A DNA stretch of 47,159 bases from positions 1 through 47,159 of the forward strand of contig NZ_JALEGS010000114.1 of assembly GCF_022763345.1 (NCBI RefSeq), in the 5' to 3' direction. Every line of letters starts with the position of its first letter. The stretch's first letter is position 1. Made by a program: the position numbers and the translations under genes. This stretch comes from Phaeodactylibacter sp. (GTDB taxonomy: Bacteria; Bacteroidota; Bacteroidia; Chitinophagales; Saprospiraceae). The notes under the pieces were generated by a model. That model was not told the origin of the DNA. It worked only from the letters and a program-made list of their open reading frames with translations, and did not search any database. Shown here one piece after another: positions 1 to 7,941 of the stretch.

Positions 1-90
1 ATATACATATCCTCTGCTCTGAGGTCTTGCCAATCTATGATTTTCAATGAACTTTTGTACTATTAACAAACGTACGAGCATTTACGCTGG

Positions 91-123
91 GAAGTGTCTT
101 GCTCCGATGTCGCAAACCACTTC
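91..123. repeat. Palindromic dispersed repeat, copy 1
   Basis: This 33-base imperfect palindrome has arms GAAGTGTCTTGC and GCAAACCACTTC around a 9-base loop. A second copy at 46606-46638 differs at four positions. The repeat ends at base 123, just before the sequence coding for a truncated DUF2809 protein begins, and a GTG inside it could act as a start codon at 94. It looks like a short intergenic REP-like or MITE-like unit. No transposase is nearby. Confidence 0.75.
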
Positions 124-144
124 GTATTGCGTATATCTCCGAAA

Positions 145-390
145 ATGAGTTCGAAGAAAGTCGCGTTGATAAGCATACTGATCTGTTTTTTGATTGAATT
201 CAGCCAGCTGTACCATGCGGAATGGATCGATGCAATCAGACAGACCAGGCTGGGAGGGTTAATCCTGGGCTTTGGGTTTCTGTGGAGTGATTTGGTCAGT
301 TACACTGTAGGAGGGATGATGGGTTATGGTTTAGAGTATATCCTGGTTAAATGCTCCAAAAGTGGAAAACACCAGAAGCACAGCCATTAA
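145..390 (+). pseudogene. DUF2809 membrane protein, N-terminally truncated
   Basis: The reading frame has a DUF2809-like C-terminal half: a hydrophobic segment, then IEFSQLYHAEWIDAIRQTR, then a second hydrophobic segment with GFLWSDLVSYTVG. DUF2809 proteins are small integral membrane proteins of unknown function, usually about 120-140 residues. Here only about 82 residues follow the first ATG at 145. The frame opens upstream to a GTG at 94, but those codons lie in the palindromic repeat at 91-123 and do not resemble the family. The expected N-terminal helices are absent and the upstream frame has a stop, so this is probably a remnant. A short gene with a relocated start remains possible. A weak hairpin (stem AAGGCTA/TAGCCTT, 389-408) follows the stop. 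Confidence 0.6.
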
Positions 391-705
391 GGCTAAAGCT
401 GTAGCCTTTCTATCACACAAAGAAAAAAGCCAGGGCTCGGAAGTTGAGTTGCGGGACTTTTTAAAAATCGAAATGCTTCATCCCTACCCGCCACACCTTG
501 CTCTAAAACCGGAGGCCTAAGTCCCAAAAAACGTTTCCTTTGCCAGGCTTCTGGTCTATTTTGGCAATAAAGGGTAGCCTTTTCAAATGAGCTTCACACG
601 TATGGTGCCCCTCCTGTGAACCACTAAAATCGTTAACAGGCACGAAGTTTCCGTATGCACGAAAGACAGAGTAAAGTTGAACGACTTTCTGAAATGAAGA
701 ATCCT
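391..705. other. Gene-free stretch
   Basis: Between the truncated DUF2809 gene and the end of the enolase-superfamily gene I see no convincing coding frame, RNA gene or strong terminator. The weak 7-bp hairpin at 389-408 is the only clear structure. Frames that cross into the next gene are antisense to it. Confidence 0.5.
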
Positions 706-1914
706 TTACTTGCGTTCTGCTTCCATGGCCTTTTCATTGACAATAAGACCGAGCCCGGGCTCCTGCGGTACTTCCAGATACCCATCTTCAAAGCGGAAGT
801 AGTTGTCGAAAAGCCTGAGCAAATTGCCATACCCTTCTTGCTCGCGCTTGCCTGCGTACTCCTGAAATTGGGCACCATTCGGTATAGATGCCAACAACTG
901 CAAACTGGCAGCGGTAGCTAAGGTAGGCTTGGCATTGTGCACCATCACCTGCTTGCCGAATGCATGGGCAATCGCAGCAGCTTTTTTGCAATCGGTGATC
1001 CCGCCGCATTTGATCAAATCAATGTTGACAAACTCTACGCCGGTTTCTTCCAGCAATTCTTTAACCATCCAGGAGCTATATTCGTGTTCGCCAGCCATAA
1101 TGGGTATATCCAGGTTTTCCACTACCTGCCGAAGGCCTGCGTAGTCTTGCTGGAACACGGGCTCCTCCAAAGCGGCAATATTGAAGTGCTCGTAGAGTTT
1201 CCTGCCCATCATCGTGGCCTCGGCGGGCGTGTAGCCGTTGTTGAAGTCGATAAACAGGCGGATGTCATCCCCAATGGCTTGCCGTATGGCTTTAACACAC
1301 TCAAAGGTATCGTCAGGGTAAGGGTTCACATTTTCCTGCCGGATTTGCAGGCGGGCTTTTACGGCTTTGTACCCTTGTTCCACAAAATCAGCAGCTATGC
1401 GGGCCATCTCCTTCGGGCTGCGGTAGTCGTACCCGCCTTTGTCGCGGCCGTAGCTGCCGTAGACTCGTATCTTTTGCTTTCCGTTACCGCCCAAAAGCTG
1501 GTGGACAGGCAGGCCCAGTATTTTTCCTTTTAAATCCCATATCGCATTATCAATGCCGGCCAGCGAGCCCGGGTGCAATCCGCTCATGCCCGTTTCCAGC
1601 CCTTTTAAATAAGCCTCCATCCAGATGGCTTCACTATCGAACGGGTTTTTGCCCAGAATGTATTGTTTGAGTTCCTTTTCAATGTAGAGGTAGGTGAAAT
1701 CGCGGTTGCTGCCGTCGCTCTCGCCCCAGCCGTTTATGCCTGTATTCGTGCTTACTTTGACGAAGTTGGCTTTTTTGAAGCGGTAACACTCCACCCCGGT
1801 AATGCGGACATCGTCTGGCTTTGCAGGCAGTTGCGCGGTTGCTGTCTGTGGAAGGATGCTGCCTATTGCACCCAGCCCCATAAAACGCAGGAAGTCTTTT
1901 CGGTTCATCATCAT
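706..1914 (-). CDS. Enolase-superfamily (mandelate racemase/MLE-type) sugar-acid dehydratase or isomerase
   Basis: The 402-residue protein has the enolase-superfamily capping domain and barrel. Visible metal ligands are D223 (in FIDFNN), E250 (ALEEP) and E276 (AGEHE). K186 in VKAR is a likely general base, D299 sits in NIDLIKCGG, and H326 in VHNAKP fits the barrel-end His. Family members dehydrate or isomerise sugar acids by abstracting the alpha proton of a carboxylate. The N-terminus (NRKDFLRFMGLGAIGS, then ALA-type cleavage near residue 28) looks like a Tat-type signal with RK instead of RR, so the enzyme is probably exported, which is unusual for this superfamily. It is the last gene of the uronate locus and overlaps the gene before it by ATGA. 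The substrate, likely a uronate or aldonate derived from the glycan, cannot be fixed from sequence. Confidence 0.85.
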   Translation of the reverse strand: MMMNRKDFLRFMGLGAIGSILPQTATAQLPAKPDDVRITGVECYRFKKANFVKVSTNTGINGWGESDGSNRDFTYLYIEKELKQYILGKNPFDSEAIWMEAYLKGLETGMSGLHPGSLAGIDNAIWDLKGKILGLPVHQLLGGNGKQKIRVYGSYGRDKGGYDYRSPKEMARIAADFVEQGYKAVKARLQIRQENVNPYPDDTFECVKAIRQAIGDDIRLFIDFNNGYTPAEATMMGRKLYEHFNIAALEEPVFQQDYAGLRQVVENLDIPIMAGEHEYSSWMVKELLEETGVEFVNIDLIKCGGITDCKKAAAIAHAFGKQVMVHNAKPTLATAASLQLLASIPNGAQFQEYAGKREQEGYGNLLRLFDNYFRFEDGYLEVPQEPGLGLIVNEKAMEAERK

Positions 1915-3176
1915 GCTCCGTAGTAAGTTTGGTAATAAATGGCCAAAAACCGCAGGCCGAATGAAGTGGCGATATCCCTGACCCGAAGGAGCGTACGGCC
2001 ATCCTTGTGGCGGCGCCTCGTTTCTAAAAATGCCCCCCGCAGATTGGGGTCCGGATGATCGGCGGCAAAGCGGTTCTGCATTACCCAGCGCGCCGCTTCC
2101 TGAATGGGCTCTTCGAATTCCTCTTGGTAGCCATGCTCCCGCAGCTTGAGCCAGAGGATGCCCGCGAATGAAACAGCAGACCCGCAGATGGAGCTTCGGT
2201 TCATGCGTTCGGGGTCTGTATAGTTGCGGTAGTAAATCACGCCGTCCTTTTGCTGCCAGCCGACCACCTCTTTCCCAGTCCGGTAAGCCGCTTCCAGATA
2301 CCGGCGGTCACCCGTCAGTTCGTACCCTTCAATCAAGGACTCCGCGTACCAGATGTTGGAACGGGGGTGCATCCGGCCTTTCTCAATGCTATTAGGGTGG
2401 TAGTCCATCCAAAAGCCATTGTCGTGCTGCTTCTCGACCAAGCTGTTGCAAAGGTTGATGAAAGCCTCACGGTAGCGCTCCTCCCCCGTGAATTCGTACA
2501 TATCTTTGAACAGGAAACCTTCGTTATTCGGGCGGGCTACCTGATGCACGGTAAGCTCCCCTTCGTAGAAAGGCGATTTATCCGTCCATATCTCGCCCGT
2601 CTGGGCATCTACCAAGTCGTAAATGAGGCCTTCTTCTTCCAAATAGAGGTGCTCCAGCGCCCATTGGCCGGCCCGGGTGGCGGTCTCGGCATAACGCAGA
2701 TCACCAGTAAGCTGCGACAGCTTGAACAGGCCAGGGGTCCCGTCCGCAATGGTTGTGAAGTTAATCAGTGCACCGACCTCGTCTCCGTGTACAGCCCGCA
2801 GGTATCCCTTTAAGCGGGGGTCATCCTCGATGGTCAGTGTAACCCACCAATTGCCAGCATGCCGGGCGGCGGCCAGCAAACTGCTATCCTGGGTAATTTC
2901 GTAGGCGTACAGCAGCCCATTAATGACCTGACCGGTGTGCCAGGCGGTCTCGTAAGCGTGCCACTTTCCATCCATCCAGTCGTAATCGCAGCGCGACCAG
3001 CCTTCTTCATCGAGCAGCACCTGGCCGGCGTAGTGCCCGCCCTCCTGCAAGGCCGTTTTTATCGCTTCGGCAGCGGGTTGTTGCCCCAAGGCAGTCAAGC
3101 TGAGGCATAAACAAAAGAAAAATGGGTAAGCTCTTGGCATTGGAACTAGGTTATCTCGATTAGTATTCAATTTCAT
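1911..3176 (-). CDS. Secreted six-hairpin (alpha/alpha)6-barrel glycoside hydrolase-like protein
   Basis: The 421-residue protein has an N-terminal signal peptide (AYPFFFCLCLSLTALGQ) followed by repeated helix pairs typical of (alpha/alpha)6 glycosidases. Examples are YRTGKEVVGW, YLEAAYRTG and YAETATRAGQWALEHL, the 'GD.RY..AA..' pattern. I do not recognise it firmly as GH88, GH105 or a polysaccharide lyase, because their signature motifs are not obvious. Its place among GH28 and GH2 genes suggests it acts on uronic-acid oligosaccharides, possibly as an unsaturated-glycan hydrolase or an epimerase. The start at 3176 overlaps the GH28 stop by ATGA, which points to translational coupling. ATG at 3140 would give a shorter n-region and is also possible. 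Confidence 0.7.
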   Translation of the reverse strand: MKLNTNRDNLVPMPRAYPFFFCLCLSLTALGQQPAAEAIKTALQEGGHYAGQVLLDEEGWSRCDYDWMDGKWHAYETAWHTGQVINGLLYAYEITQDSSLLAAARHAGNWWVTLTIEDDPRLKGYLRAVHGDEVGALINFTTIADGTPGLFKLSQLTGDLRYAETATRAGQWALEHLYLEEEGLIYDLVDAQTGEIWTDKSPFYEGELTVHQVARPNNEGFLFKDMYEFTGEERYREAFINLCNSLVEKQHDNGFWMDYHPNSIEKGRMHPRSNIWYAESLIEGYELTGDRRYLEAAYRTGKEVVGWQQKDGVIYYRNYTDPERMNRSSICGSAVSFAGILWLKLREHGYQEEFEEPIQEAARWVMQNRFAADHPDPNLRGAFLETRRRHKDGRTLLRVRDIATSFGLRFLAIYYQTYYGA

Positions 3177-4549
3177 TCAATAGTTAGTGAAACTTCGCCT
3201 TGCTGATGAATCTTTTTGCGCCCGCGCATCTCCGGTGGCAATTGCAAGCCAGACAATTGGACGGCTTCGGCTTCCTGAAAGTGGAAAAAGTGCCGTTGGT
3301 AGGGGCTTTCTCCAAATTGATGGCTGATACGGATATTTTCCAATTTGACATCTTTCACGTGGCCAAGCGTAAAATGAGCAGGCACAGCCGAGAAATCCTC
3401 CATGCCCGGCAGGGTAGGAAAAGATTTGTTGCCCCGTGGTTTTTTGGGCACCGCCCTAAGGTCTGTCAGCTCGGTGAGGGCCATCGTGAGGCCATCGAAA
3501 CGAATGCCGCTGACGGGGTGGCCCGCTTGCCCGCCGATCAGTATGTTGCCGCGGGTGATGATTTTTACGTTGGAGAAGTCGATATCCTGGATATTGCCCA
3601 GGGCCTGCTCCGCCGACCGCTTATCGATATCCATGTATATAGGGTATTCGGTTTTGTGCCGGCTGCCTGTTTCGATCAGGATATTAGAAAACTGGCAGTG
3701 CTCGTATACGCCAGACTGCGTCATAAACAGTGCAATACCATAGCGGGTCCCACTGATATTGATGTTGGAAAACTGGCAGTTTCGTATAGGGTACCGGGAG
3801 CCGGTCCCAAACTTGATGGCCGCGTCATCACTGATGAGGATGCAGTCCGAGACCACGACCTGCTCGACTGTGTCTTTTGCTGACTTCAGGCAGATGGCGT
3901 CATCCCCGGTAGAGATAAAGCAGTTGCTGATCAGTACTTGGCGGCAACCTTTGATGTCAATGCCATCCGTATTGGGGCTACGCAAATCATTGCGGATGCT
4001 CACGCCCTGCACCACCACATTTTTACACTTCTGAAAAACCAGCACATGAGCGGGTGAATGGACTAGCTCAACGCTCTCCACTTTGATATCCTTACTGTTG
4101 GTGATCAGAATCCAGGGGGCCGGGCGTGTCCCTTTGGCAGCCTTCCAGGACCGTCCGGAGCGGTCAAAGAAGCTTTCGCCCTGCCCGTCAATCACCCCGT
4201 CGCCGCTTAGCCGAAAGCGCTCTATGCTATCGCCCCAGATGAGATGGGGGTGCTCCTCATCGTAATCCTCCAGGCGCTTGCTGCCCAGCAGGGTGGCACC
4301 GGGTGCAAGCTGCAAGCGGGTATGGGAGTACACTCGGATACTGCCCGTAAGGTAAGTCCCGGTGGGGATCAGCACCGTACCACCGCCCTTGTCGCGGCAG
4401 TCGTCCAGCGCGGCTTGTATGGCTGCGGTGCTGTAGGAGGTTCCATCCGCAAGGGCGCCATAATCTGCTACATTGAAAGTTTGCGCATGGACTGCTACAT
4501 TGGCTACAGCCCACAGGAGCATTATTCCGCAGAGCTGTCGTAGGTCCAT
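3173..4549 (-). CDS. Glycoside hydrolase family 28 protein with altered active-site motif
   Basis: The 458-residue protein has a signal peptide (first ~22 residues, ending VAVHAQ) and a right-handed beta-helix of GH28 type. GH28 enzymes hydrolyse alpha-1,4-galacturonosyl bonds of pectic or related glycans with inversion. The NTDG motif (SPNTDGIDI) and GDD motif (STGDDAI) that carry the catalytic Asps are present. The normal GHG motif reads KFGTGS, so the conserved His is Thr, and the RIK motif reads TRYGI. Activity on a non-standard substrate or weakened catalysis is therefore possible. It overlaps the upstream GH28 gene by 28 bases and the downstream gene by 4, so it is part of one transcript. 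Confidence 0.85.
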   Translation of the reverse strand: MDLRQLCGIMLLWAVANVAVHAQTFNVADYGALADGTSYSTAAIQAALDDCRDKGGGTVLIPTGTYLTGSIRVYSHTRLQLAPGATLLGSKRLEDYDEEHPHLIWGDSIERFRLSGDGVIDGQGESFFDRSGRSWKAAKGTRPAPWILITNSKDIKVESVELVHSPAHVLVFQKCKNVVVQGVSIRNDLRSPNTDGIDIKGCRQVLISNCFISTGDDAICLKSAKDTVEQVVVSDCILISDDAAIKFGTGSRYPIRNCQFSNINISGTRYGIALFMTQSGVYEHCQFSNILIETGSRHKTEYPIYMDIDKRSAEQALGNIQDIDFSNVKIITRGNILIGGQAGHPVSGIRFDGLTMALTELTDLRAVPKKPRGNKSFPTLPGMEDFSAVPAHFTLGHVKDVKLENIRISHQFGESPYQRHFFHFQEAEAVQLSGLQLPPEMRGRKKIHQQGEVSLTIE

Positions 4550-5970
4550 TTTTGCTCGTTGATTTGAATGTTCTCATAAACGATGTCTCGCGCCTGCTCA
4601 ATACGGGCCGGCTGACCGGCTTCTTCCACTTGAATGTCTTTTAGCCAGATTCTTTCGATGGGCTGCTCTTCCACGCCGACGATTTGCAGGGCATTACCTC
4701 CCACGTAATTGCATTGCAGGTCGTTCACGTAAAAGTCATTGAATCGAGTTGGGTACTGATTGCCCCGGTAGCCGTGGTAATCCATCCGGAAAATGAAGAG
4801 GGCCTTCTCCAGGCTGTCCGCTTGTATACGGCGAATGAATATGTTTTGCACGGCACCGCCCCGGTCCAGGTTAGTCTTAAAATTCAGGGCGTGCTGTCCC
4901 GCTTTCAGCTGACAATCTTCAATAAAAACCTCCTCAACCCCACCCGACATTTCGGAGCCTACAGCAAAGGCATTGACACCGGAGTTGAGCACACAATTCC
5001 TGATGATAATATTCCGGGAAGGGCCGCGTTCCCAGGCATCCTGATCGCGCCCCGCCTTGATGGCGATCGCATCATCGTGGGTTTCGATGTAACAGTCTTC
5101 GATCAGCACATCCACGCTACTATCGGGGTCAATACCATCATCATTAAGCACCTCGCCGTAAATGTTGAGTTGCCGGGCAGTGACATTTTGGCAAAAAGGC
5201 AGATGGATGGTCCAAAACGGGCTATGCTGAGCGGTGAAGCCCTCAAGCAGGATGTTGTCACAATCGTAAAACAGAATCAGGCTTGGGCGGAGGTAGTGGG
5301 TCTTCCCGTCTCCGTAACCATCATCTTCCCCGTCCCCGTCAAGGTCCAGGAAGCCATTGGCGAATACCCGTTCTTCATCGGGAATAACGTCATTACCCAT
5401 TTGCCGCAGGCGCTTTTTGTCCGGTTTTTGCTGCTTACGCCAATCCTTAGACCACTGCTTTCCATTCCCTTCAATCAGCCCCTCCCCAATGATGCCGATG
5501 TTTTCCTGCTGATAGGCATAAATGAGCGGCGACCAGTTCCAGCAAACGGTGCCCTCCCAGCGTACTTTGACTGCAGGCAGGTAGTCTTCGGGGCGGTCGC
5601 TGAACCGTAGCACTGCATTTGGGGAAAGCTCCAGGGCCACGCCGCTTTTCAGGTGGAGCGGCCCATCGCACTGAAAGGTACCGTCGGGAATTACCACCCG
5701 GCCGCCCCCGGCTTCAGCCGCCTCATCTATAGCCGCCACGATCGCCGGCCGGCTGTCAAAAGCCGTATCCGCTTGGGCACCAAAGTCGAGAATGGAAAAG
5801 GCTGCCTTTGGAAATTCTGGTGCTTTAATTTTAGCCAGACGGGCGGGCAGTTCTTCCCAGGCAGCCTGTGCCCTTGCTTCCGCTTCCTGCCGGTTGAAGC
5901 CGTTTTCTTCGCTTGCAGGGGCGCTACAGCCTACTAATAGTGCAAGCAGGAGCCAGGTGTATCTGCTCAT
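4522..5970 (-). CDS. Lipoprotein GH28 exo-polygalacturonase-like protein
   Basis: Starting at the ATG at 5970 gives a lipoprotein signal (WLLLALLVGC, Cys at residue 15), so the protein is membrane-anchored, probably outside the inner membrane. The first in-frame ATG (5994) would add eight residues before the signal and would overlap the GH2 gene. The body is a beta-helix with DGIDPDSS, DDAIAIKAGRD and FAVGSEMSGGV, which match the exo-acting GH28 subgroup. The usual GDD reads HDD (ETHDDAI) and NTDG reads NDDG. Exo-GH28 enzymes release galacturonate or short units from chain ends. The insert near residues 195-230 (acidic DLDGDGEDDGYGDGK) looks like a calcium-binding loop. It pairs with the endo-like GH28 directly downstream. 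Confidence 0.83.
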   Translation of the reverse strand: MSRYTWLLLALLVGCSAPASEENGFNRQEAEARAQAAWEELPARLAKIKAPEFPKAAFSILDFGAQADTAFDSRPAIVAAIDEAAEAGGGRVVIPDGTFQCDGPLHLKSGVALELSPNAVLRFSDRPEDYLPAVKVRWEGTVCWNWSPLIYAYQQENIGIIGEGLIEGNGKQWSKDWRKQQKPDKKRLRQMGNDVIPDEERVFANGFLDLDGDGEDDGYGDGKTHYLRPSLILFYDCDNILLEGFTAQHSPFWTIHLPFCQNVTARQLNIYGEVLNDDGIDPDSSVDVLIEDCYIETHDDAIAIKAGRDQDAWERGPSRNIIIRNCVLNSGVNAFAVGSEMSGGVEEVFIEDCQLKAGQHALNFKTNLDRGGAVQNIFIRRIQADSLEKALFIFRMDYHGYRGNQYPTRFNDFYVNDLQCNYVGGNALQIVGVEEQPIERIWLKDIQVEEAGQPARIEQARDIVYENIQINEQKWTYDSSAE

Positions 5971-5977
5971 GCTGTTG

Positions 5978-7864
5978 TCAGTTTTTGATATCATAGTGAT
6001 ACTGCGCTGCTTTTCTGGCGTAATAATCCCGGAGTATGTAAAAGGCCTCTTTCTTAAATCCCCCTTCCGAAATCAGCCCCTTCCGGTTCCAGCCGTCCTG
6101 AATATTGGGCAGGTTGCGGCGGGGGGAACGGAAATCGACTAGTATCCAGGGCGTCATGCCGCGCAGGGAAGGTATTTCGTCAAGCATCTGCAGCGTTTCT
6201 CTGTACATCCAAGCCTGGTAGTCTTCTGTCCAGATTTCTTCACGAGCGCCACGATAATTGTAAAGGGCGCCAGCACCAAATTCACTGATAAAGAAAGGTT
6301 TGTCGTGGCTGCTCAGGTCCCAGCGCATCTGCGGGATGCGTTCAGGAGTGCTGCCGTACCAACCGATGTACTCGTTGACGCTGACCATATCGGAATAGGC
6401 TGCAAAGGGGTCCGTGACGGTGACCAGCTTTTCCTGCTTGTCTTCCGTACGGTCAAGGGCGGCAGAAACCAGGCGGGTAGTGTCGAGCTGACGCACTGCC
6501 ACGGCCATTGATTTTAGAAAACTGAGCCGGTCAGGGTCTTCGCGGGGCGTTTCATTGGCCACTGACCAAATGATCACGCTGGCGCGGTTCTTGTCCCGTT
6601 TTACCAGGCTTTGCATTTGCTGCTCTGCCTGTGCATAAGTCTCCGGGTTGGTGTAATTGATGCCCCAGTAGACGGGGACTTCTTCCCACAGGAGCAGGCC
6701 CAACTCGTCAGCCAGGCGGGGGGCATGCTCGTTGTGCGGGTAGTGTGCCAGCCGCAGCATGTTGCAGTTAAGTTCTTTGGCCCAGCCGAATAAGAGCGCC
6801 ATGTCTTCCCTGCTGTAAGCGCGCCCTCCTCGCATCGGGTTCTCTTCGTGCAGGGAGATGCCGCGCAGGAAAATAGGCTGCCCATTGAGCAGCAGGTCTT
6901 GCCCGGAGGCCTGAATAGTTCGAAATCCAATCTGGTCTTGCAGGGTGTCCCGTCCACTTTGCAAAACCACTTCGTATCGCTTTGGGCGCTCTGGGTACCA
7001 ACGCTTCAGGCCCTCTGCCGGCAGTGCTATAGCTGCCCGGCCGGCGGTATCCGTAGTGAAGGTGCAGGAAAGCTTGGCCTCGGGAATAGAGATGGTTACG
7101 GTTTGCCCCGCTTTTGCTTTGCTAAGCTGCACGTAACCACGGGCTATTGCCGGCTGTTCCGGGTCGAGTTGCAGCAGGTAATCCTGAATAAAAACGTCTG
7201 GCACAGGAATGATTTTGACCTCCCGGGTTATACCGCCGTAGTTCCACCAGTCGGTAGTCAACCCCGGCACACGGCCGGCCGAGCGGCGGTTGTCTACTCT
7301 CACCACAATTTCGTTTAAGCCGCTTTTAAGCAGCTCCGTCACCTCAAAATTGAAAGGCGAGTAGCCCCCTTCGTGATAGCCTGCCTTTTGCCCGTTGAGG
7401 TAAACGTCAGCCCGGTAATTGGCGGCACCGAAGTACAGGAAGTAACGCTGCCCAGGCTGCAGCTCAATTGAAAAGTCCCTTTCGTACCAGAGCGTGCCTT
7501 CGTAGTACAGCAGCTCTTCCTTTTGATGGTTCCAATCGCCCGGCACCTCTAGGGTTGGTGAGCGCTCAAAATCATATTCGATGCGCTGGGAAGGTGCTGT
7601 TTTTTTGGCATTAGCCCAATAGGGCGCTGCTGAAGCTTTGGTATTCACAAACTCATCGAAGGGCTCCCAGCGCCGGTGGTTGCGGTAGCCTGTTTCGTAA
7701 GGGTCTATGATGTAGTGCCACTGCCCGTTGAGGCTTACCGAGGGGCGATGGTAAGCATTCTGTAGCAGCGGTGCGGGTTTTTGCCCATAGGCCAAGTAGC
7801 TAATCGCCCAAAGCAAAGCCACTGTCCCATACCGGTAAATGGGATTATTATTCAGGTTTGACAT
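5978..7864 (-). CDS. GH2 family beta-glucuronidase-like hydrolase
   Basis: With the start at 7864 the protein has 628 residues and a signal peptide ending in YLAYGQ. The domain order is a sugar-binding jelly roll (about 40-220), an Ig-like domain and a TIM barrel. The acid/base is E438 in SVANET and the nucleophile is E528 in ISEFGAG. Near the C-terminus N593-R-K595 (WNRKG) matches the NxK pair that binds the substrate carboxylate in GH2 beta-glucuronidases and beta-galacturonidases, so the substrate is probably a terminal beta-uronoside. The alternative start at 7909 lies inside a strong hairpin and is unlikely. It is the first hydrolase after the beta-helix protein and leads the tightly packed hydrolase part of the locus. 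Confidence 0.9.
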   Translation of the reverse strand: MSNLNNNPIYRYGTVALLWAISYLAYGQKPAPLLQNAYHRPSVSLNGQWHYIIDPYETGYRNHRRWEPFDEFVNTKASAAPYWANAKKTAPSQRIEYDFERSPTLEVPGDWNHQKEELLYYEGTLWYERDFSIELQPGQRYFLYFGAANYRADVYLNGQKAGYHEGGYSPFNFEVTELLKSGLNEIVVRVDNRRSAGRVPGLTTDWWNYGGITREVKIIPVPDVFIQDYLLQLDPEQPAIARGYVQLSKAKAGQTVTISIPEAKLSCTFTTDTAGRAAIALPAEGLKRWYPERPKRYEVVLQSGRDTLQDQIGFRTIQASGQDLLLNGQPIFLRGISLHEENPMRGGRAYSREDMALLFGWAKELNCNMLRLAHYPHNEHAPRLADELGLLLWEEVPVYWGINYTNPETYAQAEQQMQSLVKRDKNRASVIIWSVANETPREDPDRLSFLKSMAVAVRQLDTTRLVSAALDRTEDKQEKLVTVTDPFAAYSDMVSVNEYIGWYGSTPERIPQMRWDLSSHDKPFFISEFGAGALYNYRGAREEIWTEDYQAWMYRETLQMLDEIPSLRGMTPWILVDFRSPRRNLPNIQDGWNRKGLISEGGFKKEAFYILRDYYARKAAQYHYDIKN

Positions 7865-7893
7865 ACCCCAAATTGGTAATCTGTTAAGTAAAG

Positions 7894-7934
7894 CCGTACG
7901 GCCTCGCATGGCTACAAGGACTGAGGCCGTACGG
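7894..7934. terminator. Strong 12-bp-stem hairpin inside the polysaccharide operon
   Basis: CCGTACGGCCTC at 7894-7905 pairs perfectly with GAGGCCGTACGG at 7923-7934 across a 17-base loop. It lies between the stop of the beta-helix gene and the start of the GH2 gene. On the minus strand only a weak T-rich tract follows, so it may be a partial terminator or an mRNA-stabilising 3' end that separates receptor and hydrolase expression. Confidence 0.6.
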
Positions 7935-7941
7935 ACAGGGT

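Noticed and set aside
4684..5610. Long plus-strand reading frame of 308 codons
   Set aside because: It runs antisense through the GH28 lipoprotein gene, whose family motifs and signal peptide are clear; the antisense protein has no recognisable family and no start signals.
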